From Coturnix japonica (Eukaryota; Chordata; Aves; Galliformes; Phasianidae): a stretch of 64,000 bases of DNA. The stretch is from the NCBI RefSeq assembly GCF_001577835.2, contig NC_029521.1, forward strand, positions 20,366,470 through 20,430,469, read 5' to 3'. The number at the start of each line of letters is the position of its first letter. Position 1 is the stretch's first letter. Below are positions 21,001-31,300 of the stretch, in pieces. The notes beneath the pieces are model-generated. The model made no database searches, was not told the DNA's origin, and worked only from the letters and a program-made list of their open reading frames with translations. Position numbers and translations under genes: made by a program.

Positions 21001-24000
21001 TCCCAGGGCCATGGACATCAGCATGTCCCCACAACTGCAAGTTGTGGCTGGGGGGTATGCCTGGCTGCAGCCCCTGTTGGAGTGAGCAGCGGGGATGGGG
21101 CCTGGGGTGCTGGGGTGATTACAGGAGATAGGAATTGGGGTTCTGTCCTGTGTTTTCTCCTGCTGGAGTGCTCAGTGCCTTGCAAGGAGGTGGGAAGGGA
21201 TTGCTTGGTGTGAGCAAAGGGCTCTGTGGTGCTCCCAGCTCTGGATATCCCATGCAGCTCCTCTGCCCTACCAGGGATCAAGCAGCCCCAGTTCTGCAAA
21301 GGGAGCTGCAGAAGAAAAGCAAAACCCCACACTCAGAGCAGCAGGGGAGACCTGGTGCTCCATCCTGACCTCCCCCCCCCCCCACACACACACTTACTGT
21401 AAGTATGTGCAAGATGAAACCCCAGCAGCAAACATTTCCTTCCTGTCTCTGTAAGGCAATCAGCTCCTGACAGTGCTGCAGGCCTTTGCAAGAGCTGCGT
21501 GTGCCTGGCTGGTCAGCGTGACACCCATGGGGTCTGTAGGGTTCCTTGATCTGGGGGAGCACCCTCTGCCCTGGGTTGGGTTTGAGGGATCTCCTTTGTT
21601 TGGAGCACATGTGGGCTCTGCCCGTGATGCTGCAGCACCAGGGGACATCCTCAGGATGGACCAGAATAGCTCTGCATGTGGGTTTTTCTTTGAATATCAG
21701 TCAGTAGGTGTGAGGCCGGGCGGCTGTGTGTGCGTGCATCCCTCGCTGCCGCCGGCTTTTTGCACATTAGCATTCAGCAGCACAACCTCAGGCCCAGCTC
21801 CAGCCCCGCGGAGCTCCATGCCGGGATGCTCCTCAATGGGTGCCCTTGATGCAGGTCCTGCACTCTGCTGCAGGTGGCTGGAGCCATTCCCAAGAAAAGC
21901 ATCTGTCCTCCGCCGCTCCTCTGCTCCCGTCCCACCTTCCTCCTCCTCACCCGTCCTGCCCCTCTCCCTCCATCCCGTCCTTCCGGTGGCAGTGCACAAT
22001 GTCTCCATTCAGGCGGTGGCTGTGCTTTGGTGGTATGGGGACGGTGCAGGGCTGTGGGATAAGGATGTAGGGAGCTACGTGCCTGGCCCCAGCCAGCTGC
22101 AGGGCTCCTGCTCCCTCCCATACCCCAACCTCCACAGGTTTGGGGCTTTAGAAGTGTTCCTTACAGCAGTGGTTGGGGCCTGGAGCCATACAGTGACCCT
22201 GCATCATTGGAGATGTCACCATGGTACAAGCTCTGTCCCAGCCTTTATTTCTTGCTGCTTGTTGTTGATTCTGCTCTCGGGACTCAGCTGTTTTTGCTGT
22301 TTGTTTTTTTTTTTTTCCATGAGAAAGGGGTGAGATCCCATATAATTGTATCAGAACAAGCTGGCATCCAGCGGCCAGCACTGCCTCACTTGGAACCCAC
22401 TGGGTTGGGGTGGAACTTCCCGACCACAGATTAATACATTAATTCATTTGTCACATTAGTTCACATCTGTCGACACTGAAATACGATATTCCTCCATGCT
22501 GGGGAACTCCATCTATAACTGTGATTGGAGATAACAGATTTGTGATTGAGGAAGGCCAGTCCTCATGGGGTCTGAGGAGCTCCTCAAAACCCACAGCCGG
22601 AGGGTCCTGGTACCTTCTGTGCCTCGGAACATGAATTGGAGCTGCTCAGAGCCTGGGAAGGGCTCGTGTGGGGAGAATGCACATGGAGAGAGCTGCAGCC
22701 ATCCCAGCACTGGGGTCATGCGTGAAATGTGAGAAATTACCCTGAGAAATTTTGATCCTGGAGGAGGAGTTCATGACTTCAGAAATACCAGATTTGGGAG
22801 GGGATGGAAGGGAAAGGGATATATTTTCCTTTTCAAAATACTGAAGGAATTCGGCCTGTGCTGCAGAGACAATGAGATTTCACCTCTCACTGCCAAAAGG
22901 GCAGTTTGTACCCTTGTGTCCTGGTCGGGTTTCAGTGGCTGTGGGTGAGAAACTCCCAATCCCAGGCATGGATGGGATGGAGCTGACAGTGCACACCCGG
23001 TGCTGCTTGGTCCACCAATCCCTGCAGCATCGTCACATCCTGGGGCTAGTGGTGTCCCCATGGCCACGTCCATGTCTACACAGTGTGAGTGCACACATGG
23101 GCGCTGTGGCACACAGCTGTGAGCAGGAGGATGGGTTTCTTTTAGCTCCTCGTTATTATTAGCAGTGAGAGCTGCTTTTGGGGCGATGGCTGTGCCATGT
23201 GGCCAGGGCGGAGGTGCCCCAGCTCTTAAGGGAAACAACAGGATGAAGAAGGCTCCCAGTTCCTGCTCCGAGCAGAGTTGGAGGTGACAGCCTTTCCCTA
23301 CAACGCAATTAATCCCAGTAGCGCTTCTGCCGCCCTCCCCCTCCCACCTCGTCCAGGAATTAATTACTTGATTATAAATCCCCGAGTGGCGGTTTATAAT
23401 AGCAATAATCCCCTCGAAACTCATCTTCGCTGCCGCTTTCTGCCCATCTCACCCCCCCTGCCTGAGCCCCTCTGTGCTGGGGGTCAGGATCCTTCATGGG
23501 GCCGGGGTTCACCCCGATGGCGTTCTGTCCCAGTTCTTTGGTGCTCGCTGGGGCCCAGCCCCGGGGTAATGCAGCTCGGTGCCTCCTCTCTCTGTCCCTC
23601 CTGATTACGCTGACACTGGCTCTGAGGCTTATCACAGTAGCAGGGATGGGAGAAAGGATGTGGCATGGCGTGGGGTGTATGGGAGGGATGAGGATGGCTC
23701 ACGGCAGACACTGGGGGTGGGTGATGGGCATCCAAGTGGTACTTCCATAACAGATTAATCCTTCCATGTGTCCCCCCAAGGCTTGGCTGGGACCAAACCA
23801 AGTGGTGAAATGGTAGTCATGGGGCTACCTCTAAGGTTCCCAGCCCTTAGAGCTTCATGTGGGCATGCTGGGGTGAGAGCCCAGGACAAGCTCAGCTTTA
23901 CTCTGGGATGATCCCAGAGCTCAGCTCTAACAGCTGCTCCTCTCTTCTTCCCCTGCAGAAGATGCTGATGAAGCAGCAGGACCGCCTGGAGGAGCGGGAG

Positions 24001-26227
24001 CAGGACATTGAGGAGCAGCTCTACAAGCTGGAGTCTGACAAGCGGCTGGTGGAGGTAACAGGGCCAGCACTAAGGCCTGCACCCTCGTGGGACTGGGGTG
24101 GGCAGTAGAATGGGGATGGGGAAGGATCTGGGTGTCCTGCAGTGTCACAGAGGTTTGGGGCTGCCAAGGGGCCGACTCTGCTGCCATCCCCCAGGAGAAG
24201 GTGAGCCAGCTGAAGGATGAAGTGCGCCTGCAGTATGAGAAGATGCACCAGATCTTGGACGAAGACTTGCGGAAGACCATGGAGATCCTGGACAAGGCCC
24301 AGGCCAAATTCTGCAATGAGAACGCAGCCCAGGTCCTGCATCTCAACGAGCGCATGCAGGAGGCCAAGAAGCTCCTCAGCTCTGTCCAGGTCATGTTTGA
24401 CAAAACTGAGGATATCAATTTCATGAAGGTGAGAACCCTCTGTTGGGGTGGGAGGTGGCCACAGGCCTGGTTCAGCGGTGGGGAGGCCTGGCTCACAATG
24501 AGGGGTTAGAGACACTGGTCTGGTGGAGCAGCCAACATTTCTAGTGGGTTCAATGGTGCCCAGTGGGATTGGTGCAAAGAGGGGACAAAGGGATTTGGGA
24601 CTCAGTGCCCCTCCTGGGCCCTGACAAATCTGTGGCTCACCCAGATGGGGAGGGCGGTAGGATGCCCAGGGACCAGGTGGCTCTGCCTGGCCCTCTGATG
24701 GCTCTGGTGCATCCACCAGGAGTGTGGGATGACCCAGGAGCACTGTGGGCCAGCACATCTTGCATCCATGGGATGTAGAGGCTTCCTCTTGCCCTGGCCA
24801 GAGGCACCCAGGCACTGCGTCCCCTCCTGGGGGGATGCAGAAGGTGACATCAGCAGGGAGGTGGATGCTGGGATGAGAACTGTCCTCACTGATCAGGGTT
24901 TCTCTTTTTCTTCCTAGAACACCAAGTCCGTGAAAATACTAATGGACAGGTGAGTGCAGTGAGCGTGTTTGGAGGGGGCTGTTGTGAGGCACAGCAGCAT
25001 GACCTACAGGGGCAGAGCAGGACTGGGGATGCTGCAGGGCCTCTGTTTGCCTCTCCATCTCCAGTGAGCTGAGCTGGCAGTGTTGGGAAGGATCCTGGGG
25101 GTAACAGATGGGAGCAGCTCCTGGGGAAGAAATTCAGCCCCAGAGGGGTTGGGGAAAGGAGCCCAGTGTGGGGAAGGTGGACTCAGCCCCATGTGCGTTT
25201 TGTCCCTCACCTCTCCTCTCTGCCCCTGTCTCAACAGGACACAGAACTGTACTGGTGGCAGCCTGCCCCCACCCAAAATTGGCCACCTCAACTCCAAGCT
25301 CTTCCTGAATGAGATCGCCAAGAAGGAGAAGCAGCTCAGGAAGCTGCTGGAAGGTGAGTGAAGTGGGAGCACTGGGGGAAGAGGGTTTGTCTGCCTCCTG
25401 CATCCAGCACCGGGCATCCTGCAGGTCCCAGCATGAGAAGGTGGGGAGGGCCGTCAAGTTGCAGGGACCCTCTGTGGTCCAGATTAGAATGTGGAGATGC
25501 TGTGAAGGCACTCTGTGGCTTGTGGGATGGATGCATGCTGAGGTGATGCCTTGATTTACGGGTCCGGGGCTGTCAGGACAGCAACCTGATGTGGTCCCGC
25601 TTTCTTGTTCCCCCCACAGGTCCCCTGAGCACCCCTGTCCCCTTCCTGCAGAGCATCCCCATGTACCCCTGCACCGTCAGCAACTCCGGCGCGGAGAAGC
25701 GCAAGCACTCCACCGCCTTCCCCGAGGGCAGCTTCCTCGAGCCATCGTCCGGGACTGTGGCCAGCCAGTACATGAGCCAGGGCGCGTCGTCCGGAGAGGG
25801 GCAGTCCGCACAAGCCATGGTGCCTTGTAGCTCCACACAGCACATTGTAGGACTTCCCAGCGGCCCGCAGCCGGTGCACTCGGGCTCCGTCTTCAACCCA
25901 TCTCACTACCCCAACACCACGTCATCTCAGCAGTCCGTGCTCTCGCAGTACGGCGGGCGCAAAATCCTCGTCTGCTCGGTGGACAACTGTTACTGTTCCT
26001 CGGTGTCCAACCACAGCGGGCATCAGCCCTACCCACGCTCAGGGCACTTCCCCTGGACAGTCTCCTCTCAGGAGTACTCCCACCCGCTGCCACCCGCGCC
26101 TGCCGTGCCCCAGTCGCTGCCGGGACTTGCCGTGCGGGATTGGATTGACGCATCCCAGCAGCACGGCCGGCAGGATTTCTATAGGGTGTACGGCCAGCCT
26201 TCGGCCAAACACTACGTCACCAGTTAA
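8513..26227 (+). CDS. TRIM8: TRIM8, RING/B-box/coiled-coil E3 ubiquitin ligase (whole gene, 6 coding exons)
   Basis: Coding exons are 8513-9082, 23959-24054, 24195-24428, 24918-24949, 25238-25353 and 25620-26227. All junctions are GT-AG and join to 551 codons plus stop, the length I recall for human TRIM8, with near-identical sequence through the RING, B-boxes and coiled coil. The RING (C15, C18, C30, H32, C35, C38, C52, C55) binds E2 enzymes. Two B-boxes follow (about 92-132 and 140-182), then a coiled coil (about 190-300) for self-association and a long C-terminal tail without PRY-SPRY, ending in GQPSAKHYVTS. TRIM8 is known to act in the nucleus and cytoplasm, tuning SOCS1/STAT3, TAK1/NF-kB and p53 signalling. 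The start at 8513 has a good context (GCAGCGATGG) and begins the family's conserved MAENWKNCFEEE. Intron 1 is about 14.9 kb; the others are 140-490 bases. Confidence 0.97.
10400..10426 (+). repeat. Poly(A) run
   Basis: An uninterrupted A run of about 27 bases follows 'tttagcaat'. The DNA before it is AT-rich and unique-looking with no retroposon body I recognise, so I do not call it a processed pseudogene tail. Confidence 0.8.
10900..10990 (+). repeat. Possible decayed MIR SINE
   Basis: The segment has 'gtgtgaccttggccagatcc', close to the MIR core 'tgtgaccttgggcaagtcac', followed by a weak match to the 'cctcagtttcc' region. Short and diverged; could be chance. Confidence 0.35.
13028..13133 (+). 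repeat. CR1 LINE 3' end fragment
   Basis: Reads 'ggttgatggttgaacttggt' then 'gatcttagaggtcttttcca' and 'gtctgaatgagtctatgg', the tail of the CR1 family ending in a GATTCTATG-like octamer. Strongly 5' truncated. Confidence 0.85.
16235..16305 (+). repeat. Possible decayed MIR SINE
   Basis: 'cacatcccttaacctttgtg' followed by a 'tttaaaagaggataatgaaa' block parallels the MIR core (cacttaacctctctgtgcct ... tgtaaaatggggataata). Diverged and short. Confidence 0.45.
17812..17988 (+). repeat. CR1 LINE 3' end fragment
   Basis: Begins 'ggtgaggcactggcacagga' and continues through 'tgcccagagagggggtggct', 'ctgagcacctgatgggagct' and 'cccttccaactcaaacgatt', ending CTGTG. This is a longer, well-preserved CR1 tail of the same type as that at 470-600. 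Confidence 0.93.
18318..18362 (+). repeat. Perfect 20-base tandem duplication
   Basis: CGCTTGGTCCATCCATCCCT occurs twice head to tail and is followed by a partial third start (CGCTTT). A minor local slippage product in TRIM8 intron 1. Confidence 0.85.
19662..19803 (+). repeat. Three-copy minisatellite, period about 47
   Basis: Three imperfect copies start near 19662, 19709 and 19757. Each has a GGGCACATGGCYGTGGGTTR-like core and ends in a TTAATGGATGA / CCAGTGGACAG / TGATGGACA variant. Intronic, no coding role. Confidence 0.75.
21368..21392 (+). repeat. C-run plus CA microsatellite
   Basis: A run of about 13 C is joined to CACACACACAC. A simple repeat inside TRIM8 intron 1. Confidence 0.8.
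23365..23402. promoter_or_regulatory. AT-rich inverted repeat, candidate homeodomain site cluster
   Basis: ATTATAAA at 23371-23378 and TTTATAAT at 23393-23400 are exact reverse complements separated by 14 bases. They are preceded by an AATTAATT palindrome (23359-23366) and followed by AATAATCCC. Homeodomain factors of the Hox/Cdx/Nkx type bind such cores. It lies about 560 bases before TRIM8 coding exon 2. The regulatory function is inferred only. Confidence 0.4.
23959..24054 (+). CDS. TRIM8: TRIM8 coding exon 2 (residues 191-222)
   Basis: Starts after CCCTGCAG and ends GGTGGAG|GTAACA, phase 0 at both ends. Encodes the start of the coiled coil (KMLMKQQDRLEEREQ...), rich in heptad-compatible K, E, L and Q. 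Confidence 0.96.
24195..24428 (+). CDS. TRIM8: TRIM8 coding exon 3 (residues 223-300)
   Basis: Starts after CCCCCAG and ends TTCATGAAG|GTGAGA, phase 0 at both ends, 78 codons. Encodes the main coiled coil up to FDKTEDINFMK. The following 489-base intron holds nothing recognisable. Confidence 0.96.
24918..24949 (+). CDS. TRIM8: TRIM8 coding exon 4, 32-base small exon (residues 301-311)
   Basis: Only 32 bases between TTCCTAG and GTGAGT, encoding NTKSVKILMD plus two bases of an Arg codon. The match to the conserved TRIM8 sequence fixes both boundaries. Confidence 0.94.
25238..25353 (+). CDS. TRIM8: TRIM8 coding exon 5 (residues 311-350)
   Basis: Starts after TCAACAG and ends CTGGAAG|GTGAGT. 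Encodes TQNCTGGSLPPPKIGHLNSK and then LFLNEIAKKEKQLRKLLEG. The TGGSLPPP segment differs from the mammalian TSSSLSPT; the flanks are highly conserved. Confidence 0.96.
25620..26227 (+). CDS. TRIM8: TRIM8 coding exon 6 (residues 350-551, stop)
   Basis: Starts after CCCACAG and encodes the C-terminal tail, which is Ser/Pro/Gln/Tyr-rich. It has a conserved QYGGRKILVCSVDNCYCSSV block and ends HYVTS with TAA at 26225-26227. The middle (about residues 380-430) is the least conserved part of the protein. Confidence 0.96.
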
Positions 26228-27193
26228 CCCGGCGGACGACGCGTCGGAGAGAGGAGTTGTGCTTCGTTTGGACTTTTTGTTGGTTTTCTTTCAAATCAAA
26301 CCCAGCGTCCTTCCGCCTCGCGCCCCTCCAGGATTTTGGGGAGGGTTCGTCTTTCATCTCCTTTCTATTTTCATTTTTCAATGAAATAATGATGCTTCTT
26401 TCATTTCGATTCTTTTTAATTTAAGTTCGGAATTGTCCCTCCTGCCCCTTGCTGGAAGAGATGAGGGGGGAGTTACGGAGAAGCAGTGGATGGGGATCTG
26501 TTGGGCACGCTGCCCTCACTCGCTGCCGGCACCTCCGACGGGACAATGGCACCTTCTCTGCTCCCACTTCTCTCACTTATTCTTTCAGTTTGGTTCAGTT
26601 TCCCCCTTTCCCAGACCCTTCTTTTACCCTTTTTAAAATGAAAGGAAAAAAAACAAAAAAGAAAAAAACCACAAAAAAAAAAAAAAAAGGCTATCATTGA
26701 TTCAGTATGAAATGATACATGTAGGTTTGGGGTTTGTTACTTTTATTTCTTTTTAAAGGCTGGTTTTGTTCGTGTTAAAGGCCACCACCTCTCACACGTC
26801 TCGGCGTTGGTTGGTTTTGGTTTGGTTTGTTTTCTCCTCCCCCCCCCTCCTCCTTCTTTCAGAGATTTGTAAATACACAATGGCAGGAAATTTAATGCAC
26901 AAAAAAAAAAAAAAGAAAAAAAAAGAAGAAAAAAAAAGGAAAAAAAAAAGGGAAAAGAAACTTTAAAAGCAAACAAACAAACAAAAAAAACCAACCCAAA
27001 CCCACGGATAAATAATAATAATTAAAACCAACAACAAACTGTTCTAGTTTTCAGGAGGGGAAGTGATGCCAAACGCACCCCCCCCCCCCTCCGCGTATCG
27101 CTGATGCAACTTCCTGTAACAAGCACTTTGTATAAAAAAAAAAGTGGACTTCCTGCTCTAAGGCACAGGTATTTATTCTGTAACCGATTTTAG

Positions 27194-27222
27194 AACACAC
27201 ACACGCACACACACACACACAC
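27194..27222 (+). repeat. CA microsatellite next to the TRIM8 poly(A) signal
   Basis: About 13 CA dinucleotides with one CG interruption, ten bases before the AATAAA. Likely length-polymorphic. Confidence 0.85.
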
Positions 27223-27231
27223 AAATATTCA

Positions 27232-27237
27232 AATAAA
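27232..27237 (+). terminator. TRIM8: TRIM8 poly(A) signal AATAAA
   Basis: A canonical hexamer in the context 'tattcaaataaatgtgatca', followed by a switch to G/C-rich DNA. It is the most downstream good signal before the minisatellite, and its position fits a 1 kb 3' UTR. Confidence 0.75.
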
Positions 27238-27618
27238 TGTGATCACTTAGTGCAACCGCCTCGCTCTGCTGCGCTCTGCCCGCTGCGGCTCCGCGGGGCT
27301 CTGCGTTCTGGGGTGTTGGGATGAGAGCCCTCGAGCCAGCCCAGAACCCAACGTGCCCTGTAGGGCTGCAGGTCCCCTCCCTGGGTTCATCTCCCAGGGG
27401 GACGCAGGAGGGGTGACCCCCCCCAGCCCAAGGATGTGAGTCAGGCGCAGGGCTGCGTCCTGCCCACTGCCGCTTGAACAATCCCCATTGTGGCGGCACA
27501 GGGATGAGGATGGGGATGGTGGCTTTGCTGCCTGCGGCAGGATTGGGCATGGCATGACCCCAGCCCTGCGGGAAGGGTGAGGAAATGGTGTTGTGTGGGG
27601 CTGAGCTGCTCTTCCAGG

Positions 27619-28065
27619 GGAATGGAGACTGGTGGAGGGGAATGGAAGCCAATGGGGCCAATCCAGGGGAAAATTGGGGCAATGTAGAGGAATGGAAGCC
27701 AGCAGAGGGGAATGGAAGCCAATGGGGCCAGTCCAGGGGAAAAGGAATAGCAGCCTCTATTGGGGCAATAGAGGGGAATGGAGGCCAGCAGAGGGGAATG
27801 GAGGCCAATGAGGCCAATCCAGGGGAAAATTGGGGCAATAAAAGGGGATTGGAGGCCAACAGAGGGGAATAGAGCCCAATAGAGGGAGATGGAGGCCAAT
27901 GGGGCTAATCCAGGGGTAAATTGGTACGATAGAGGGGAAGGAAGGACAGTGGGGCCAGTAGAGGGGAATGGAGGTCAGCAGGGCCAATGGAGGGGAATGG
28001 GGAGGCCACTGCGGCCAATGGAGGGGAATGGAGGCCAAGGGGGGCCCATCCAGGGAAAAATGGGT
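27619..28065 (+). repeat. Minisatellite downstream of TRIM8 (GGGGAATGGAGGCCAATG units)
   Basis: About 450 bases are built from imperfect copies of AGAGGGGAATGGAGGCCA, ATGGGGCCAATCCAGGGG and AAAATTGGGGCAATA. The units alternate into a higher-order pattern of roughly 50-120 bases. Long open frames on the - strand (repeating short Pro/His/Trp-rich peptides) come from this repeat and are not a gene. Confidence 0.9.
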
Positions 28066-29945
28066 CTTTCTGGAGGCATTGAGGGATTTCTGTCATTCTT
28101 TTCAAGGTTGGGTTTCTCTGCATTTTTTTTTTCTTTACTCTCCCAGCTGTCCTCATCCTCCTCCTCTGCACAGCTGTGGGCATTAAGGCACCTGTTGCTT
28201 ATAAAAGGGGGCTCTGGGACATGTCCCCACCTGTTTCCATGCCTCATTGGAGCTCCAAACCCAGCACTGAGCCCTGGTACAAACCCCCAGCGACTGACAA
28301 GACCCCAGCACTGGAACTGCTTGATGGCACGTGGGGATGTGGTGGCAGCGGGACCAAGGGGGTAAGCCCAGTGCTGTGGGGTTGTGCTGATGAATGGCTC
28401 CATCTGATGGGGGAGAGGAGGAGGGGGTGAGCAGGGGCCATCCATAAACAGCTTGAGTTGTGAATGGAAGGAGATGGATTGGGAGCTGGGTGAAAACTTG
28501 TCGCACGGCGGAAAGAAAAATGAGCAGCTGGGTCCAACCAAATTGGTGTCTGATGAAGGACATGGAGCAGGGTGGAAAAAGGATCACGGGGCTGGGGAGG
28601 CTGATGGGGAACAGCTGGGGCCGGGCACACACATCTGGTGGAGTGGTGAGGGGAGAGGTGGCACTGACACTCGAGTTGTCCCCTGTCCATTGGCACATCA
28701 TGGGGTCAGTGCTTCGTTTCCAGCTCAGCTCAGGAAGGGTGCAGCTCTGGGGCTGTGGCAGCAATGGGGCCAGGTCCCCACCCACGCTTCCTCCAGCTTT
28801 AGGGACATATCCCACTGGGGCTCCACCATGTCAATGGGTCCCCAGGTGGAGGAGCCTCCCCCCCCATTTGCATACACCTAATTGACAGTCAACATAATGA
28901 GAGTGAATGCAAACTGAGCTCCCAGTTTGCCACCAACTTCTTTTTTTAACCTTGAAAAGGATTTTAGCACAATGGTGCTCTGGCACCTGTACTCCACTGG
29001 GTTGGGGACCCCAGACCCAGCCCAGGTGCAGCAGTCAATGCCATCAGATAGAAACCCCTTATCCCCATGGAAGGACACCATGCCACAGTGTGGCTTCCAG
29101 GAGCCTTTTTGAGCTGAGGACCTCCCTGGTGCCCCCCATCACTCCAGGACTCCCCTGGGAATGTGGCCCCATGCTTAAACATGAGGGGTATATTTAGACG
29201 CCATCAATTTAAGTTTGCACATCAACCTTATAAATATGAAAGCCCATCTCGGAGAGATGTTTTAAGATACCTCATCAGCCCTTGGAAAATATGCAGGAAT
29301 ATTAATTAGCCAGATTTGGGTATTATCTCATAATGAATAAATGAAGATGCGCTGTGGAAGATGAAGCGCTGTCGGCTCACCAGGTTTTCTAAGAGCAGTG
29401 AAGTTTTGGGGCTGTTCCCCCTTTGCCATGCCCACACCGGGGCCACACAGCGCTCCTTCTGCCCTCAGAACCTTCCTTATGTCTCCCTGCACCTCGACCC
29501 CCCTTGGCCACCTCGTGCCCTCCATCCGGGCCAGGACAGGAACTCCCCGGTTGCTGTAGAAACAGGGATGAGGGACATGCTTACAATGGAAAAGCCAAAC
29601 AAATAATGGCTTTGTGTGCTCCTGGCCAGGAGCTCCTCCACACCGGGACATGGCCACCATGGCACCCTTCTCTGGGGGGTGAGTGCCAAGAGGGTCTATA
29701 GGGCTGTGGAGGCTCCTGCTGACTCCAATGGAGGACACCATGAGGCCCCATCTCCACACCAAGGGAAGCCATCTTCGTTTGCAGGATGTGGGGCTGGCAG
29801 GTGGGAAGGGGTTGGGGGCCAAGCAAGTGACAACTGGGAGGTGGAAGGGGATGGAGACACAGACATGGGGGCCTGGTGGGCACGAGGAAGGGGCAGTACA
29901 GGAGAATAGGAGCTGTGATAGGAGGGAATGGCTGCTGGGGAGTGT

Positions 29946-30165
29946 CCTCTTGTCCCATCCCATGTCCCCAGTGTCCCCACATCTCCAGTGTCCCCTTATC
30001 CCATCTCACATCCCCTGCACCCCCGTGTCCCCAACATCCCCTTGTCCTATCCCACATCCCCCATCCCATGTTCCCACATCCCCAATGTCCTCAGTGTGCT
30101 CCTGTCTCACCCCATGTCCCTGCACCCTGTATGTCCCCTTGTCCTGTCCCATGTCCCCGTGGTCC
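29946..30165 (+). repeat. C-rich minisatellite (TGTCCCC ... CATCCCA units)
   Basis: Imperfect repetition of TGTCCCCTTGTCCCATCCCA-like, about 20-30 base units with CCCCAGTG and CCCACATC variants. Non-coding. Confidence 0.85.
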
Positions 30166-31173
30166 CCAGCCGGTGCGTGGCGGCTGCCGGGGCGGTGTGT
30201 GGGTGCGGGGAGCTGCCGGCTGCCGGAGCTGCCATTGTTTGCCTTCAATCAAGATGTTTCAGGCGGAATCAAAAGCACCAACTGGGGAAATCATCATCAC
30301 AAAAAATCTTGCGCCTGCAAAATAGGTCAAGTAAGACTCCAAAGAGAGAGAGCGTCTGATCTGCATTGCAAGGAAGAATAGCAACAGCTGTGATCTCCAG
30401 TATATATGGATGGGCTTGGGGGGGGATAAATATATATATCCATGCATATGTATAACCGCTTACAGCTGTTGGGCCGTATGTTCATTAGGGCCAACTGTTT
30501 TGGAGGCAGAGGGATCAACGCTAATCGGGAAAGGGAGTTTATCACCACATTCAGAGGCAAAAGTGTCAGGAGCAACTGCAGCCCCCTCACCCCCCCCCCC
30601 GCACCAGCTGTGCTGCTCAATGCCCCATTCAGCAGCACAGGGCACTGCGGGGCAGACCCCCTGCACACAGCACCCCGTAGGGTGCCATCCCCATTGCACT
30701 CCGGGTGTGGGGACCCCCTGCCCCAAGGCACACCCCAAAGCTGAGCTGTCCTGCAGCCCATCCTCATGTTGGGCCCCAGCAGCTCCCCGCTATGGGGCCG
30801 TCTTGGCGTGGTGAGTCACATCAGTTGGAGAGAAGTGGAGCCGGAACTCGCTTCCCTCTCACAAAACTCCCTCTGAACTCGGTCACACTGAACCAAAACC
30901 AAACTGTTCTCTGCTTTGCTTTCTTCCCTGTTAATTTTCCTGCCAGATCAGCAGGGAGCGGGTTCCATGACACGCAGGCTTTTTTTAACCTACAAAATGA
31001 CTTTGGAGACAATATGCCGTTCTCAAAGCGCGCCATCCTTGCTTCCTCGCTGCTGTGATAGTTTGGGACAAACAAATATCCGATGGAAAAAGCGTTCTTC
31101 CAGAAACTGACCGGTTCCAGCGCCAGCAGCTGCCTCGTTCCTCTGGTGAGATGGAGGGAAAGCAGAGGAGGCA

Positions 31174-31300
31174 GCAGACAGACAGATGGACAGACGGATG
31201 GACAGACAGATGGATGGACAGACAGATAGAGGGACAGATAGCCGGAACAGACAGATAGATGGATGGATGGCCTGACAGATGGACAGACAGACAGGCACAC
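31174..31300 (+). repeat. GACA / GATGGACA tetranucleotide microsatellite
   Basis: Interrupted tandem copies of ACAG, ATGG and GATA tetramers (CAGACAGATGGACAGACGGA and variants), ending about 90 bases beyond the proposed ARL3 transcript end. Confidence 0.9.

Larger units (their letters stand above)
9083..23958 (+). other. TRIM8: TRIM8 intron 1
   Basis: No exon or gene was recognised on either strand in this 14.9 kb. It holds two CR1 tails (13028-13133, 17812-17988), two possible MIR remnants (10900-10990, 16235-16305), a poly(A) run (about 10400-10426), a 47-base triplicate repeat (19662-19803), simple repeats (a G run and GT repeat at about 9826-9846, a C run and CA repeat at about 21368-21392), and enhancer-like islands at 10300-10440, 18030-18240, 18540-18860, 19255-19320, 22430-22500 and 23290-23420. 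Large first introns rich in regulatory DNA are usual for this kind of gene. Confidence 0.75.
26228..27255 (+). other. TRIM8: TRIM8 3' UTR
   Basis: About 1.0 kb from the stop to the AATAAA at 27232-27237. It carries A-rich tracts (about 26645-26690 and 26898-26970), a Pumilio-type TGTAAATA at 26868-26875, an AU-rich TATTTATT at about 27171, and a CA repeat at about 27194-27222 just before the poly(A) signal. The length is inferred from the signal; no transcript end was seen. Confidence 0.75.

Noticed and set aside
27441-28038. Repetitive Pro/His/Trp-rich frames on the - strand
   Set aside because: They are a direct reading of the minisatellite. Repeat translation in one open frame does not make a gene.
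27619-28065. Regularly spaced repeats considered as a CRISPR array
   Set aside because: The units are imperfect, variable in spacing and contiguous, with no unique spacers, and lie in a spliced vertebrate genome.
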